Below are positions 42,958-52,064 of a DNA stretch of 64,000 nucleotides, piece by piece. Every line of letters starts with the position of its first letter. Positions within the stretch are counted from its first letter, which is position 1. Where the stretch lies: contig DUEN01000002.1 in the NCBI GenBank assembly GCA_011176545.1, positions 1-64,000 of the forward strand, read 5' to 3'. This DNA comes from Caldilineae bacterium. Lineage in GTDB: Bacteria; Chloroflexota; Anaerolineae; DUEN01. The translations under genes and the position numbers were made by a program. The notes under the pieces are model-generated. The model did not search any database. It was not told the origin of the DNA and was given only the letters and a program-made list of their open reading frames with translations.

Positions 42958-43425
42958 CTAATCCGTCTGCTCGATCAGGTACTTCTCCACACCCATGTGC
43001 TTCATCTGATCCATCTGGGCCTCGAGCCAGTCGAGGTGATCCTCCTCATCCTTCAAGATCGACTCGAGGAGCGCCCGCGTCCCGTTGTCGCCAGCCTCAA
43101 CGGCCACCTTGATGCCTTCATTGTACGCCTTCACCGCGCCTTCCTCGGCCTTCATATCGTTGCGATGCATCTCCTCAACCGTCGAGCCGATGGAGATCGG
43201 GTTGAGCTTGCTGACGACGGGCTTCCCCTCCAGGAAGATGATGCGGGCGATGAGTTGCTCCGCGTGCCGCATCTCCGTGATGGCCCGCTGTTCGATCGCC
43301 TCATGCAGGCGCTCGTATCCCCAGTCGGCGCACATCTCCGAATGTACCATATACTGATTGATGGCCGTCAGCTCATCAGCCAGAAGCTCGTTCAGTACCT
43401 CGATGACCTTGGCATCGCCTTTCAT
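42958..43425 (-). CDS. bfr: Bacterioferritin
   Basis: 155 residues from the ATG at 43425 (GGAGG eight bases upstream). It stores iron in a 24-subunit shell. Ferroxidase ligands E18, E51 and H54 are present, and the DEEDHLDWLE block gives the later Glu and His. M52 (AITEMRHAE) is the expected haem ligand. KGDAKVIEVLNELLADELTAINQY is almost the consensus N-terminus. It has its own promoter and terminator and is bracketed by two MITE-like elements. A CDF metal exporter lies nearby but on the other strand. Confidence 0.96.
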   Translation of the reverse strand: MKGDAKVIEVLNELLADELTAINQYMVHSEMCADWGYERLHEAIEQRAITEMRHAEQLIARIIFLEGKPVVSKLNPISIGSTVEEMHRNDMKAEEGAVKAYNEGIKVAVEAGDNGTRALLESILKDEEDHLDWLEAQMDQMKHMGVEKYLIEQTD

Positions 43426-43628
43426 GCTTCCCTCCTTCGATGAAACGGATATGATTCGAGCCGGGGTACACTCAATCCCAGCGTGCCGTGAGCGCTCAGG
43501 CATCCCCGGTATCATCTGGGCTAAAGACGTAAAGGACACGACACAACCACGCCCTTACGCGCGACAGCCCCGGGCTCGCCACGAGATGCTCCCCCTAATA
43601 AAGGGAAACTGCTCACCACTACAGCCGC

Positions 43629-43657
43629 ATTATACACCGATCTCCTGATAAAGTCAC
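43629..43657 (-). promoter_or_regulatory. Promoter for bfr
   Basis: On the minus strand: GTGACT (43657-43652), 17 bp spacer, TATAAT (43634-43629). The leader is about 195 nt. No Fur box was recognised. Confidence 0.6.
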
Positions 43658-43792
43658 GGACGCGTCGCTTTGGCGCCCTATCGCTCCTGGTGTACACTAC
43701 CATTGGGAACCTTATCCCTTTAACAGGCGTTATTGAAGCGTGTCCGATAGCGGAGCAGATAACAGCAGAACCCATAGATAGCCTAACCGAAA

Positions 43793-43923
43793 CGCTCATA
43801 TTGGCATACACGACACGGTAGGGACAACTCCTACCAGAACGGCCGAATTGTAGGGGCGCACGGCCGTGCGCCCCTACAATGGACCTCTTTTCGAGGCGTG
43901 TGTCGCCTATTCTAATATGAACG
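43793..43923. mobile_element. MITE-like element, copy 2 (131 bp)
   Basis: Terminal inverted repeats CGCTCATATTGGCATACACG and (complement of the right end) CGTTCATATTAGAATAGGCG match at about 18 of 24. Flanks are AACCGAAA (43785-43792) and AACCGAAG (43924-43931), an 8 bp duplication with one change. The core holds a perfect 32 bp palindrome at 43848-43879 (half-site TTGTAGGGGCGCACGG). The word CCAGAACGGCCGAATTG is shared with copy 1. No coding capacity. Confidence 0.8.
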
Positions 43924-43997
43924 AACCGAAGACGAGTTCCCTTGAGCACATTTAATGAGAAGTGAGCGGTCGTGCTCCTTACACCCGGAAGACGACG

Positions 43998-46415
43998 ATG
44001 CGACATGTTTTGATCCTTCCATGGCTGGCGGTATCCCTCATAATCGTTGGGATCCTTCCCGGCCTATCCAAGGCGACCAGCGGGAATCCTGTCCTCATCC
44101 TCGCGCCCACGACCGTGGATGGCGGGCCGATCTCGCTGTCCATCCAGCCATATTTCGGCGGGCACTACAAATATGGTGAGTGGCTGCCCGTACGCGCCAT
44201 CGTGCGCAACGATGGCCCGGACGTCGAGGCCGAGCTGCAGGCGATCCCTCCCGGCGAGAGCGTGACTATCTACGCCGTACCCGCGCCGCTGCCAGCAGGC
44301 GCCCGCAAGGAATTCACGCTATACGTGTTGCTGCCCTCCTTCGCCCGCACCCTCACCGTCAAACTGGTCGCGGGAGGGAAGGAGCTCGCGCAGGCGCGAG
44401 TGTCCGTCACTGGGCTGCAGAACATCTCCTACGTCGTCGGCGTGATCGCGCCGGACGCGACGCCCTTCGGCCTGTTGAAGGGGCTGGAGCTCGACGATGG
44501 CCGCCGGGAGGTGATCGTTGTACCGTTGTCCCTGTCCGATCTTCCCGATCAGGCCCAGGCGTTGCGCACGTTCGACGCGCTGATCCTGGTGGATACGGAC
44601 ACCACGTCGCTCTCGCCTGCACAGGTTCAGGCGCTTATGGATTGGATCGAGAGTGGGGGGCGGCTCGTCCTGGCCGGCGGGCCAGGCGTTGACCGCACGC
44701 TGGCCGGGCTTCCGGATGACATCAGGCCGGAGATCATGAGACGTGAGGTGTTGGACGGCACCCACGCGTTGGCGACGTTCGCTGGTCCCCAAGTCGTGGG
44801 CATCCCTGGCGAGTTCGTGGCCGCGCTGCCTCGTCGCGGCTGGGGACGGGTGCTCGTTGAACACGATGCTCGGCCGCTGGTTTGCGAGAGGCGCCTGGGC
44901 GGGGGGTGGATCACGTATCTGGCGTTTGACCCTGCCATGAGCCCGTTCCGTGAGTGGGCGGGTATGCGAGCCGTCTGGTCCGCGCTGCTGGCTCCCGGAG
45001 CGGCCTATCCGGAGAACAGGCCGCCGGATATATCTGAAGCACAAATGGCCGCCCAGCGACTGGCCTACACGTTGACCAACCTGCCATCGCTGGATCTACC
45101 ATCGGTGCGCTGGCTGGGATTATGGCTCGCGATCTACATCCTCGTCGTCGGGCCGGCGAATTATCTCCTCCTGCGTCGTGCCCGGCGTCTGGACTGGGCC
45201 TGGCTCACCATCCCGGGGATCACCCTCGTCTTCGCCGGGGGCGCGTTCGGCCTGGGCTATCAGCTACGTGGGAGCGACCTCCTCATCAACCAGATCTCCA
45301 TCGTGCGCAAGATGTATCCGGACGCGCCGGTATTGGTCCGCAGCTACGTGGGGATCTTCTCCCCGGCGCGTCGGACTTACGACGTCGTGATCGATGGACA
45401 GGCGCTGGCCTCGCCCCTTATCAGCGAGACACAGCGATGGGGCGGCCCTTTCAGACCGACACGCATGACTTTCGTTCAGGGCGATCCGGAACGGGTGCGA
45501 GGGATCCAGATCGACCAATGGGCCATGCAGGGCTTCCAGGTCGAGCGCTATGATCCACCCGATCGATGGGAGATCACGGCCGATCTCTCGTACGAGGAGT
45601 CGAGCGTGACCGGGGAGGTGAGCAACGGCACGCCCTATGACTTGACGGATGCAGTCGTAGTGGTGGGACAGCGTTACGCCCGGCTGGGCGACATCCCGGC
45701 CGGAGGCAAGGTTTCGGTGAACGCGAAGCTGCGTGGGGACGAGTTGGCCAGGCCGCCCTTCCCCTATGTGCTATTCGAGGAGATGCGCCGCGGCGCCAGC
45801 CCGCGTGAGATGCGCGTCATCTCGCTGAAGCAAAACTTGCTCGGCAGCATCTTTGATCCCGGGCCGGAAAGGCCAGGATTCCCGGCAGCTATCCTCCTCA
45901 TCGGCTGGGCGGAGGAGAGCCCCATCGGGGTATCTATCCCTAACGCCCCGGCCGCGCATCTTCACACGACCCTGGTGCTGGCGGCTGTCCCGCTGCCTCT
46001 GGATGCTGGCAAAGTCATCCTACCGCCTGGGACGATCCCAGCCCGGTTGGTCCGATTCCAGGGCGAGGCGGGATGGTGCGGCCCGGGACGGGTTTTCATC
46101 GGGCCCACTGGTGAGGCGGAGATGGAATACCAGCTGCCGCCGGAGCTGATGGACGCCAACATCGAGGAGATCACCCTCGCCATCGCGACCGCCGTCGATG
46201 CCTCGGCTGGGTTGCCGAAGGCGGCGCTGTACGACTGGTCGAGCGATGAATGGATTGAGCTGGAGGACCTCCAGCGCGGCGTGAACACGATCCAGCCCGC
46301 TGACCGCTTCGTCCATCGCGATGGGGCCATTCGCCTGCGGCTGAGCGGCGAGGGGTTCCGCGGCGGCGATTGTCTGTGGTATGGCGTGGGTGTGAAGGCG
46401 GTACGCGAGCCATGA
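43998..46415 (+). CDS. Exported membrane protein with glutamine-amidotransferase-like domain
   Basis: About 805 residues from the ATG at 43998, which gives a clean signal peptide (MRHVLILPWLAVSLIIVGILPG). A beta-rich part follows (YGEWLPVRAIVRNDGPDVEAEL). Residues of about 145-320 resemble the class I glutamine-amidotransferase-like fold seen in BatA/GldG-type proteins (FDALILVDTDT, LMDWIESGGRLVLAGG) without an obvious catalytic Cys. Two membrane helices lie at about 370-425, then an extracytoplasmic beta region to the end. The stop overlaps the ABC ATPase start by four bases (ATGA). The function is unknown; it is probably a subunit or substrate of the ABC system. Confidence 0.82.
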   Translation: MRHVLILPWLAVSLIIVGILPGLSKATSGNPVLILAPTTVDGGPISLSIQPYFGGHYKYGEWLPVRAIVRNDGPDVEAELQAIPPGESVTIYAVPAPLPAGARKEFTLYVLLPSFARTLTVKLVAGGKELAQARVSVTGLQNISYVVGVIAPDATPFGLLKGLELDDGRREVIVVPLSLSDLPDQAQALRTFDALILVDTDTTSLSPAQVQALMDWIESGGRLVLAGGPGVDRTLAGLPDDIRPEIMRREVLDGTHALATFAGPQVVGIPGEFVAALPRRGWGRVLVEHDARPLVCERRLGGGWITYLAFDPAMSPFREWAGMRAVWSALLAPGAAYPENRPPDISEAQMAAQRLAYTLTNLPSLDLPSVRWLGLWLAIYILVVGPANYLLLRRARRLDWAWLTIPGITLVFAGGAFGLGYQLRGSDLLINQISIVRKMYPDAPVLVRSYVGIFSPARRTYDVVIDGQALASPLISETQRWGGPFRPTRMTFVQGDPERVRGIQIDQWAMQGFQVERYDPPDRWEITADLSYEESSVTGEVSNGTPYDLTDAVVVVGQRYARLGDIPAGGKVSVNAKLRGDELARPPFPYVLFEEMRRGASPREMRVISLKQNLLGSIFDPGPERPGFPAAILLIGWAEESPIGVSIPNAPAAHLHTTLVLAAVPLPLDAGKVILPPGTIPARLVRFQGEAGWCGPGRVFIGPTGEAEMEYQLPPELMDANIEEITLAIATAVDASAGLPKAALYDWSSDEWIELEDLQRGVNTIQPADRFVHRDGAIRLRLSGEGFRGGDCLWYGVGVKAVREP

Positions 46416-47371
46416 GCGAGTACGCGATCGAGACGAAAAGCCTGACGAAGCGCTACGGCAAGGTCACAGCGTTAGACCACCTGGATCTCCAGGTGCCCGA
46501 GGGCGCGCTGTTCGGCTTCATCGGCCCCAACGGCGCCGGTAAGACGACGACACTGCGCCTGCTGGCCGGGCTGCTGGAGCCGGACGATGGCGAGATATGG
46601 ATCGATGGGCGCCGGATGCAGGACGATCCCCGAGGGATTCGATATCGCATTGGCTACATGCCCGACTTCTTCGGCGTGTATGAGGAAATGCGAGTGTGGG
46701 AGTACCTCGACTTCTTCGCCCGCTGCTATGACATTCCCCATCATGAGCGCCTGACGCTCATCGAGGAGCTCCTGCACCTGGTTGGCCTGGAGGGGAAGCG
46801 GAACGACGATGTCAGCACGCTATCGCGGGGCATGCAGCAGCGCCTGTGCCTGGCCCGCGCGCTCGTCCACGATCCGCAGATCCTGCTCCTGGACGAGCCA
46901 GCGTCCGGGCTTGATCCGCGCGCCCGGGTGGAGATGCGGGAGTTGCTGCGCGAGCTCGGCCGGATGGGCAAGACGATCATCGTGAGCTCGCATATCCTGG
47001 CCGAGCTGGCCGAGCTATGCACCCAGGTGGGGATCATCGAGCGAGGCCGCCTCGTCGCCAGCGGCGATATGGAGGCCATCCGCCGGCAGATGACGGGCGA
47101 GCGGCTGTTGCAGATCCGGGCTTTAACAGAGCCCGAGGCCGTCCTCGAGCGCCTGCGCGACTTCCCCGGCGTGGGCGATCCCATTCCGATCCCCCAGACC
47201 GATGATGGCTCGGGCTGCCTCGTTGAGGTCCCCTTCACGGGTGACGATGAGAAGGTCGCCGCGCTGCTGACCCATCTCGTCACCGGGGGCATTCCCGTCA
47301 TCCACTTCCAGGAGGTGGGGACCGATCTGGAGGAGATCTTCCTGCGGCTGACCAAGGGGGAGACGGCGTGA
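46412..47371 (+). CDS. ABC transporter ATP-binding protein (ABC-2 type)
   Basis: 319 residues from the ATG at 46412. Walker A GPNGAGKTTT, Q-loop region YMPDFFGVYEEMRVWEYL, signature LSRGMQQRL, Walker B ILLLDEPASGLD and the His switch IIVSSHILAEL are all present. Phe in place of Gln near the Q-loop (MPDFF) is common in this group. The C-terminal part (about 225-319) is the regulatory extension seen in NatA/DrrA-type ATPases. It energises the permease that follows and shares one base with its start. Confidence 0.93.
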   Translation: MSEYAIETKSLTKRYGKVTALDHLDLQVPEGALFGFIGPNGAGKTTTLRLLAGLLEPDDGEIWIDGRRMQDDPRGIRYRIGYMPDFFGVYEEMRVWEYLDFFARCYDIPHHERLTLIEELLHLVGLEGKRNDDVSTLSRGMQQRLCLARALVHDPQILLLDEPASGLDPRARVEMRELLRELGRMGKTIIVSSHILAELAELCTQVGIIERGRLVASGDMEAIRRQMTGERLLQIRALTEPEAVLERLRDFPGVGDPIPIPQTDDGSGCLVEVPFTGDDEKVAALLTHLVTGGIPVIHFQEVGTDLEEIFLRLTKGETA

Positions 47372-49044
47372 TGCGTGGGGCTCTCGCTGTGCCTTCAGGG
47401 CTGAAATTCTCACTCCGTTGGAACCCCGTGCTCGTGAAGGAGATGCGTGCTCGCATGCGCGGGCCGCGCGCGTTCGTGATCCTGACGGGGTTCCTATTCC
47501 TGCTCGGGGTGGTCACGTTCGGGCTGTATCAAATGACCGTGGCCAGCACAGGCTTTTGGGGAGGCGGGCCGCCGCTGGGGGCCGTGATCGGCCGCTCGGT
47601 GTTCGCCGGCCTGGCCTTCTTCGAACTCTTCATGGTCTGCCTAATCACGCCCGCGCTCACGGCTGGGGCCATCAGCGGCGAACGGGAGCGCCGCACGCTG
47701 GACACGCTCCTGGCGACGCCTCTGCATCCGTGGACGATCTTGTGGGGGAAGTTGATCGCGAACCTGAGCTATGTCCTCCTGTTGATCCTGGCCGCGGTGC
47801 CTATGGCCAGCCTGGTGTTCCTCTTCGGCGGGGTAACCCCGGGCGATATGATCAGGACGCTGATCATCCTGATCCTCTGTGCGGTCACCTTCGGCGTCCT
47901 CGGGCTATTCTTCTCCGTATGGTTCAGGCGCACCGGGCGGGCCACCGTGGCCAGCTACACCGTGCTATTGGCCCTCGTGTTCGGCATCTACTTCATCTAC
48001 CTCGTCATCGGCGTGACCCAGAGGGCCCAGCCGCCGCGTTATATCCTCTTCCCTAGCCCGGTGGCGGCGATGGCATCGGCGTTGACGGGAGGCATCTCGC
48101 CCAACGCGGTGGGCTCATTAACGGGCCCCCTGTTGCCCGTCCTGTGGGTCCTCGGAGGCGGCCCCATCGATCTCCCGCCAGATGAGGCAGTCGCCCTGCG
48201 GCCGCTGTGGCATTACACGACCGGCATCTACGTCGTCTTAACGCTGATCCTCCTCATCGCCAGCGTGCAACTGCTCAAGCCGATCCAGCGATGGCGCTTC
48301 GGCCCCAGAGGGACCCTCGGCCTGATCGCGCTCGCGGCGCTGCTCATCGGCGGCGGATATGTTTTCTACGGCCCCCCGAGCTATGAGCCCTTTGGCTCGC
48401 CGGTAGTGGCGCGGCCGGCGCCGGTCCCGGTAGAGCGGATGCCGCCGCCCCCTATGGCGGTCCGGGAGGTCGTGGTGCGGAAGGTCGCGGAGCCCACAGC
48501 CAGTGTCCAGCCGGAGGGAACGGCCGAGCCGTTGCCCACGTTGGAGATCTCGCCTGATCGAACGGCCGAGGAGCTAGGCGCCATCTATGTGGCGGCCATC
48601 GAGGCGCTCCTCAAGACCTCAGATCAGCCCATAGAGGGGCTCACCCTCTACGACGCGACAGACGTCGGCCTGCTCGCCGATCCAGCCCTTGAGGGGAGCA
48701 AGCCTCGTCGCCTGCCACGCCCGACGCTGGAGGCGATCACCACCCGGCTCACCCGCGGGGGAGAGATCTCGGTCACCGTCGCCGAATATAACGCGGCGCG
48801 ATCTCCTGAGGAGGCATTGAAGGAGGGCGGGCTGCCGCGAGAGAGTCAGGCCGTGATCGGGCTGGGCGCGCCGTCGTGGCTGGATGACGGCCGCGTGAAG
48901 GTGCCCATCAGCATCCTTACATCGTCGGGGATCGAGGAGGTCCGCGTCTACACGCTAGCGGCGGAGGATGGCCGATGGGTGGTCGTAGAGGACAGTGGCG
49001 TGCTCCTGCGACGGGGATATAAGACGGGTGATGATGATGGATGA
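47371..49044 (+). CDS. ABC-2 permease with extended C-terminal domain
   Basis: 557 residues from the ATG at 47371 (TGATG overlap with the ATPase gene). Six membrane segments at about 30-310; the motif NPVLVKEMRARMRGPRAF and ERERRTLDTLLATPLHPWTILWGK are typical of ABC-2 exporters. Residues of about 335-557 form an extra region beginning with a Pro-rich linker. It has no family I recognise and is probably outside the membrane (EELGAIYVAAIEALLKT, VKVPISILTSSGIEEVRVYTL). The extension sets it apart from ordinary drug exporters. It overlaps the next gene by about 14 bp. Confidence 0.88.
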   Translation: MRGALAVPSGLKFSLRWNPVLVKEMRARMRGPRAFVILTGFLFLLGVVTFGLYQMTVASTGFWGGGPPLGAVIGRSVFAGLAFFELFMVCLITPALTAGAISGERERRTLDTLLATPLHPWTILWGKLIANLSYVLLLILAAVPMASLVFLFGGVTPGDMIRTLIILILCAVTFGVLGLFFSVWFRRTGRATVASYTVLLALVFGIYFIYLVIGVTQRAQPPRYILFPSPVAAMASALTGGISPNAVGSLTGPLLPVLWVLGGGPIDLPPDEAVALRPLWHYTTGIYVVLTLILLIASVQLLKPIQRWRFGPRGTLGLIALAALLIGGGYVFYGPPSYEPFGSPVVARPAPVPVERMPPPPMAVREVVVRKVAEPTASVQPEGTAEPLPTLEISPDRTAEELGAIYVAAIEALLKTSDQPIEGLTLYDATDVGLLADPALEGSKPRRLPRPTLEAITTRLTRGGEISVTVAEYNAARSPEEALKEGGLPRESQAVIGLGAPSWLDDGRVKVPISILTSSGIEEVRVYTLAAEDGRWVVVEDSGVLLRRGYKTGDDDG

Positions 49045-50608
49045 TCCCTTGATTCCCCACGTAGAAGCCATCAGGCGGTGGCTGCACCTGCGGGACACCG
49101 TGGAATGGCTGGCGCGCACGGCGTGGATCCCGCTGATCCTGGGCGTCGTCGTCCTGCTGGCCAGCCGGACGATCCCCTGGCCACGTTACAGGTTGTGGGC
49201 CTGGGCCCCTGTGGGGCTGTGGGTGCTCATCGTCATCGCTTACGCGGCGGTGCGGCCGCGCACGCTGATGGACGCTGCGCGGCGGGCGGACGCGGAACTC
49301 GCCCTGAAGGATCGCCTGGCCACGGCGTTGGCGCTGAGCCGCGGGCCTGACGGGTTCGATCCCGATCTGGTGACGCGGCAGCGGGCGGACGCGCTGAGAT
49401 CGGCGAGGGCGATCCAGCCCAGTCGTGACCTGCCTATCCGCTGGCCTCGACGGCCGTTGATGTGGGCCACGGCCATGTTCCTGGGCGCGCTGGCCCTGAT
49501 GTTCATCCCCAACCCGATGGACGCCGTATTGGAGCAACGGGCACGGGTCGCCCAGGCGACGGAGGAGGAGGCTCAGAATCTGGAGAAACTGGCGGAGGAG
49601 ATCGAGACCTCCGAGGCACTGAACGAGGCCGATAAGGAGGCGCTCCTCAAGGAACTGAGGGAGCTGATCGCCCGGTTGCGGGATCATCGAGGGAATCCGG
49701 AGGAGGTTCTGACGGATTTATCGGAGTTCAAGGCCCGGCTGCGGGACCGCGTCGATCCACAGCTCGCGGCGCGGCAGGCGGCGCTGGAGAGCCTGAGCGC
49801 GCGGGTGGCGCGCCTGGCGGGCATGGAGGATCGCCGACCCTCGCTGGATGAGACGGCGCGGCTGTTGGAGGCGTTGCTGAGGAATGTGGGCGAGATGACG
49901 CCGGAGGAGCGAGAGAGGATAGCGGAGACATTGGAGGAGACAGCTAGTCGATTGGGCGAGGCGGACGCGGCGCTGGCTCGGGCTTTACGGGACGCGGCGG
50001 CCGCCGTGCGACGGGGTGACGTGCAAGGTGCCCGGAAGGCGGCCGCGCGCGCGGCCGATGCGCTGCACGCGGCGCGCCGGGACCTGGCGCTGCAGGAGGC
50101 GCTGGCGCGGGCGTTGGGGCAGGCGGAAGCAAGCGGGCGCCGCATCGCCAGTACCGGGGGGATGCGCGCGTCTCCTGGTATGCAAGAAGGAAGCGGTGCC
50201 GGAACGGCGCCGGGAAGGGGCTTCGGCGGCCAGCCGGGGGGAGGAGGTGGCACCCAGGCCGATCGCCTGCCGCCCAGCACCGGGACAGGGCGGGCGAGCG
50301 CTCCGATGGAGCCTAATCGCCCATACAACGTGGATGAGATGGTCTACGCGCCGGGGGCGAGGGCCTCGCAGCGGGAGGCCGGAGCTGGCGAGCCGGAGTT
50401 CATCCCCGGGCAGGAAAGCGCCGAAGGCGAGGTTCAGGTTCGGGAGGGGGCGGCACCGCTGCCGGGGACGGCCAGGCCTGCCCTGGTACCGTACCAGGAA
50501 GTCTATCGGGAGTACGCCTCAGAGGCCGCCAAAGCGATGGAGCGAGGGTACATCCCGCTCAACCTGCGAGATTACGTGCGGGAGTACTTCACGGCCTTGG
50601 AGCCATAG
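49031..50608 (+). CDS. Membrane protein with long coiled-coil (DUF4175-like)
   Basis: About 525 residues; ATG codons at 49031, 49034 and 49037 are equivalent. Two N-terminal helices (about 32-50 and 55-75), a third at about 145-162, then a long highly charged coiled coil (about 165-370; ATEEEAQNLEKLAEEIETSEALNEADKEALLKELRELI). A Gly/Ser/Pro-rich linker follows at about 375-450, ending in YREYASEAAKAMERGYIPLNLRDYVREYFTALEP. The end block is conserved in DUF4175-like and MoxR-linked proteins. No enzyme motif is visible. It is tightly coupled to the ABC genes upstream. Confidence 0.75.
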   Translation: MMMDDPLIPHVEAIRRWLHLRDTVEWLARTAWIPLILGVVVLLASRTIPWPRYRLWAWAPVGLWVLIVIAYAAVRPRTLMDAARRADAELALKDRLATALALSRGPDGFDPDLVTRQRADALRSARAIQPSRDLPIRWPRRPLMWATAMFLGALALMFIPNPMDAVLEQRARVAQATEEEAQNLEKLAEEIETSEALNEADKEALLKELRELIARLRDHRGNPEEVLTDLSEFKARLRDRVDPQLAARQAALESLSARVARLAGMEDRRPSLDETARLLEALLRNVGEMTPEERERIAETLEETASRLGEADAALARALRDAAAAVRRGDVQGARKAAARAADALHAARRDLALQEALARALGQAEASGRRIASTGGMRASPGMQEGSGAGTAPGRGFGGQPGGGGGTQADRLPPSTGTGRASAPMEPNRPYNVDEMVYAPGARASQREAGAGEPEFIPGQESAEGEVQVREGAAPLPGTARPALVPYQEVYREYASEAAKAMERGYIPLNLRDYVREYFTALEP

Positions 50609-50616
50609 CCTCATGA

Positions 50617-50631
50617 AGGTGCGTCGCACCT
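50617..50631. repeat. AGGTGCGTCGCACCT palindrome, copy at 50.6 kb
   Basis: Identical 15 bp word to the copy at 2391, lying nine bases after the coiled-coil gene stop. Confidence 0.6.
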
Positions 50632-50640
50632 GTCTACGGT

Positions 50641-50708
50641 TTATTGACTTTCGCACGGCGAAAGAGACATGCGGTCTTGTCGTTCGTTTCGGATAAGCTT
50701 CTGGAACC
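50641..50708 (-). repeat. 68 bp dispersed repeat, copy 2
   Basis: Reverse-complement copy of 12464-12531, about 87% identical. Most changes are transitions, which suggests age. Same order relative to a GTAGGGGCG palindrome (50758-50787), with a 49 bp gap here against 8 bp in copy 1. Confidence 0.7.
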
Positions 50709-50757
50709 GATATAAAGACCGGATGACCTCGTTCATGAACAAACAATGTGCGAATTT

Positions 50758-50787
50758 TGTAGGGGCGACGCATGCGTCGCCCCTACA
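50758..50787. repeat. Perfect 30 bp palindrome, GTAGGGGCG family
   Basis: Half-site TGTAGGGGCGACGCA followed by its exact complement. It lies between the coiled-coil gene and moxR, and could fold in the mRNA. Confidence 0.85.
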
Positions 50788-50860
50788 GGGCCCCGTCGCT
50801 TCCTGGAGGTCAAGATTCACATATTGCTTTATTTAGGCGAAGATCTATTAGGAGAGAAAC

Positions 50861-51853
50861 ATGCCGGAAATGGACGCGGATCGATTCAGGCAGACAGCCC
50901 TGGCCATCGAGCGCGAGGTCGGCAAGGTCATCGTGGGACAGAAGGCCCTGGTGCGGGATACGCTGATCACGCTGCTGGCCGGGGGTAACGCGTTGTTGGA
51001 GGGCGTCCCCGGCCTCGGGAAGACCTTGCTCATCCGCACCCTGGCGCAGGCCATCGACTGCCATTTCAGTCGCATCCAGTTCACGCCCGACCTCATGCCG
51101 GCCGACATCGTGGGGACGATGATACTGGCCGAGGATGAGGAGGGCCGCCGTTTCTTCCGCTTCGAGCCGGGGCCCATCTTCGCCAACCTGGTGTTAGCGG
51201 ACGAGATCAACCGGGCCACGCCCAAGACCCAATCAGCGCTGCTGGAGGCGATGCAGGAGCGCACGGTGACGGTGGCCAAGACGATCCATCAGCTCCCTGA
51301 GCCCTTCTTCGTCCTGGCCACGCAGAACCCCATCGAAATGGAGGGCACGTACCCTCTGCCTGAGGCTCAACTGGATCGCTTCCTCTTCAAGATCGATGTG
51401 CCGTTCCCGTCCGTGGAGGAACTGGTGGAGATCGCTGAGCGTACGACCGGCGTGGAGGTGCCGGAGGCCCAACCCGTCGCCGACGGCGAGACGATCCTGG
51501 CTATGCAGCGCCTGGCGCGCGGTGTGCCCATCGCCGAGCACGTCACCGAGGCCGCGGCGCGCATCACCCGGGCGACGCATCCGGACGATCCTGGTGCGCC
51601 GGAGAGCGTGCGCCGCTATGTGCGATATGGTGCCAGCCCGCGCGGCATGCAGGCCCTCATCCTGGGAGGCAAGATCCATGCCCTGCTGGACGGCCGCTTC
51701 AACGTCGCCCTGGACGACCTGCGAGCCGTCGCCCGGCCAGCGCTGCGCCATCGCATCATCCTCAACTTCGAAGCTCAGGCGGAGGGTATCACGCCCGATG
51801 CGCTCATCGACGAGGTGGTCGATGCGGTCCTGGCGTCCTTAACTGTCACTTGA
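50861..51853 (+). CDS. MoxR-type AAA+ ATPase
   Basis: 330 residues. Walker A EGVPGLGKT at 47-55, Walker B LVLADEINRATPKTQSALLEAMQE, sensor and Arg-finger region FFVLATQNPIEMEGTYPLPEAQLDRF, and the C-terminal lid with GASPRGMQALILGGK. MoxR proteins act as chaperones that assemble or activate VWA-domain partners; three VWA- or DUF58-type genes follow, which fits. AGGAG lies six bases before the ATG. Confidence 0.95.
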   Translation: MPEMDADRFRQTALAIEREVGKVIVGQKALVRDTLITLLAGGNALLEGVPGLGKTLLIRTLAQAIDCHFSRIQFTPDLMPADIVGTMILAEDEEGRRFFRFEPGPIFANLVLADEINRATPKTQSALLEAMQERTVTVAKTIHQLPEPFFVLATQNPIEMEGTYPLPEAQLDRFLFKIDVPFPSVEELVEIAERTTGVEVPEAQPVADGETILAMQRLARGVPIAEHVTEAAARITRATHPDDPGAPESVRRYVRYGASPRGMQALILGGKIHALLDGRFNVALDDLRAVARPALRHRIILNFEAQAEGITPDALIDEVVDAVLASLTVT

Positions 51854-51910
51854 AAATTCTCGAACTGGGCTTCGGACAAAGGCCTCTTCACTAGGAACAA
51901 AGAAGAGGGG

Positions 51911-52010
51911 AACCGCTAAGGGCGCAAAGAGCGCCAAGGTCTTCAAAGTGTATCCTAACTGGCTTGTCTTTTGTGAATCCCTTTGCGTCCTTTGCGCTCT
52001 TCGCGGTTAG
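51911..52010. repeat. 100 bp imperfect inverted repeat, AACCGC...GCGGTT type, copy 1
   Basis: Left arm AACCGCTAAGGGCGCAAAGA... and right arm ending CTTTGCGCTCTTCGCGGTT pair over about 29 bp with a few mismatches. It fills the moxR-DUF58 gap. A second copy is at 62770-62867. Such arms are known from many bacterial genomes. No clear target duplication. Confidence 0.7.
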
Positions 52011-52064
52011 AAGGGCGAATCGTCTAACACAGCGTTAAGCTGGATAAAATTGAGGTAACCAACT

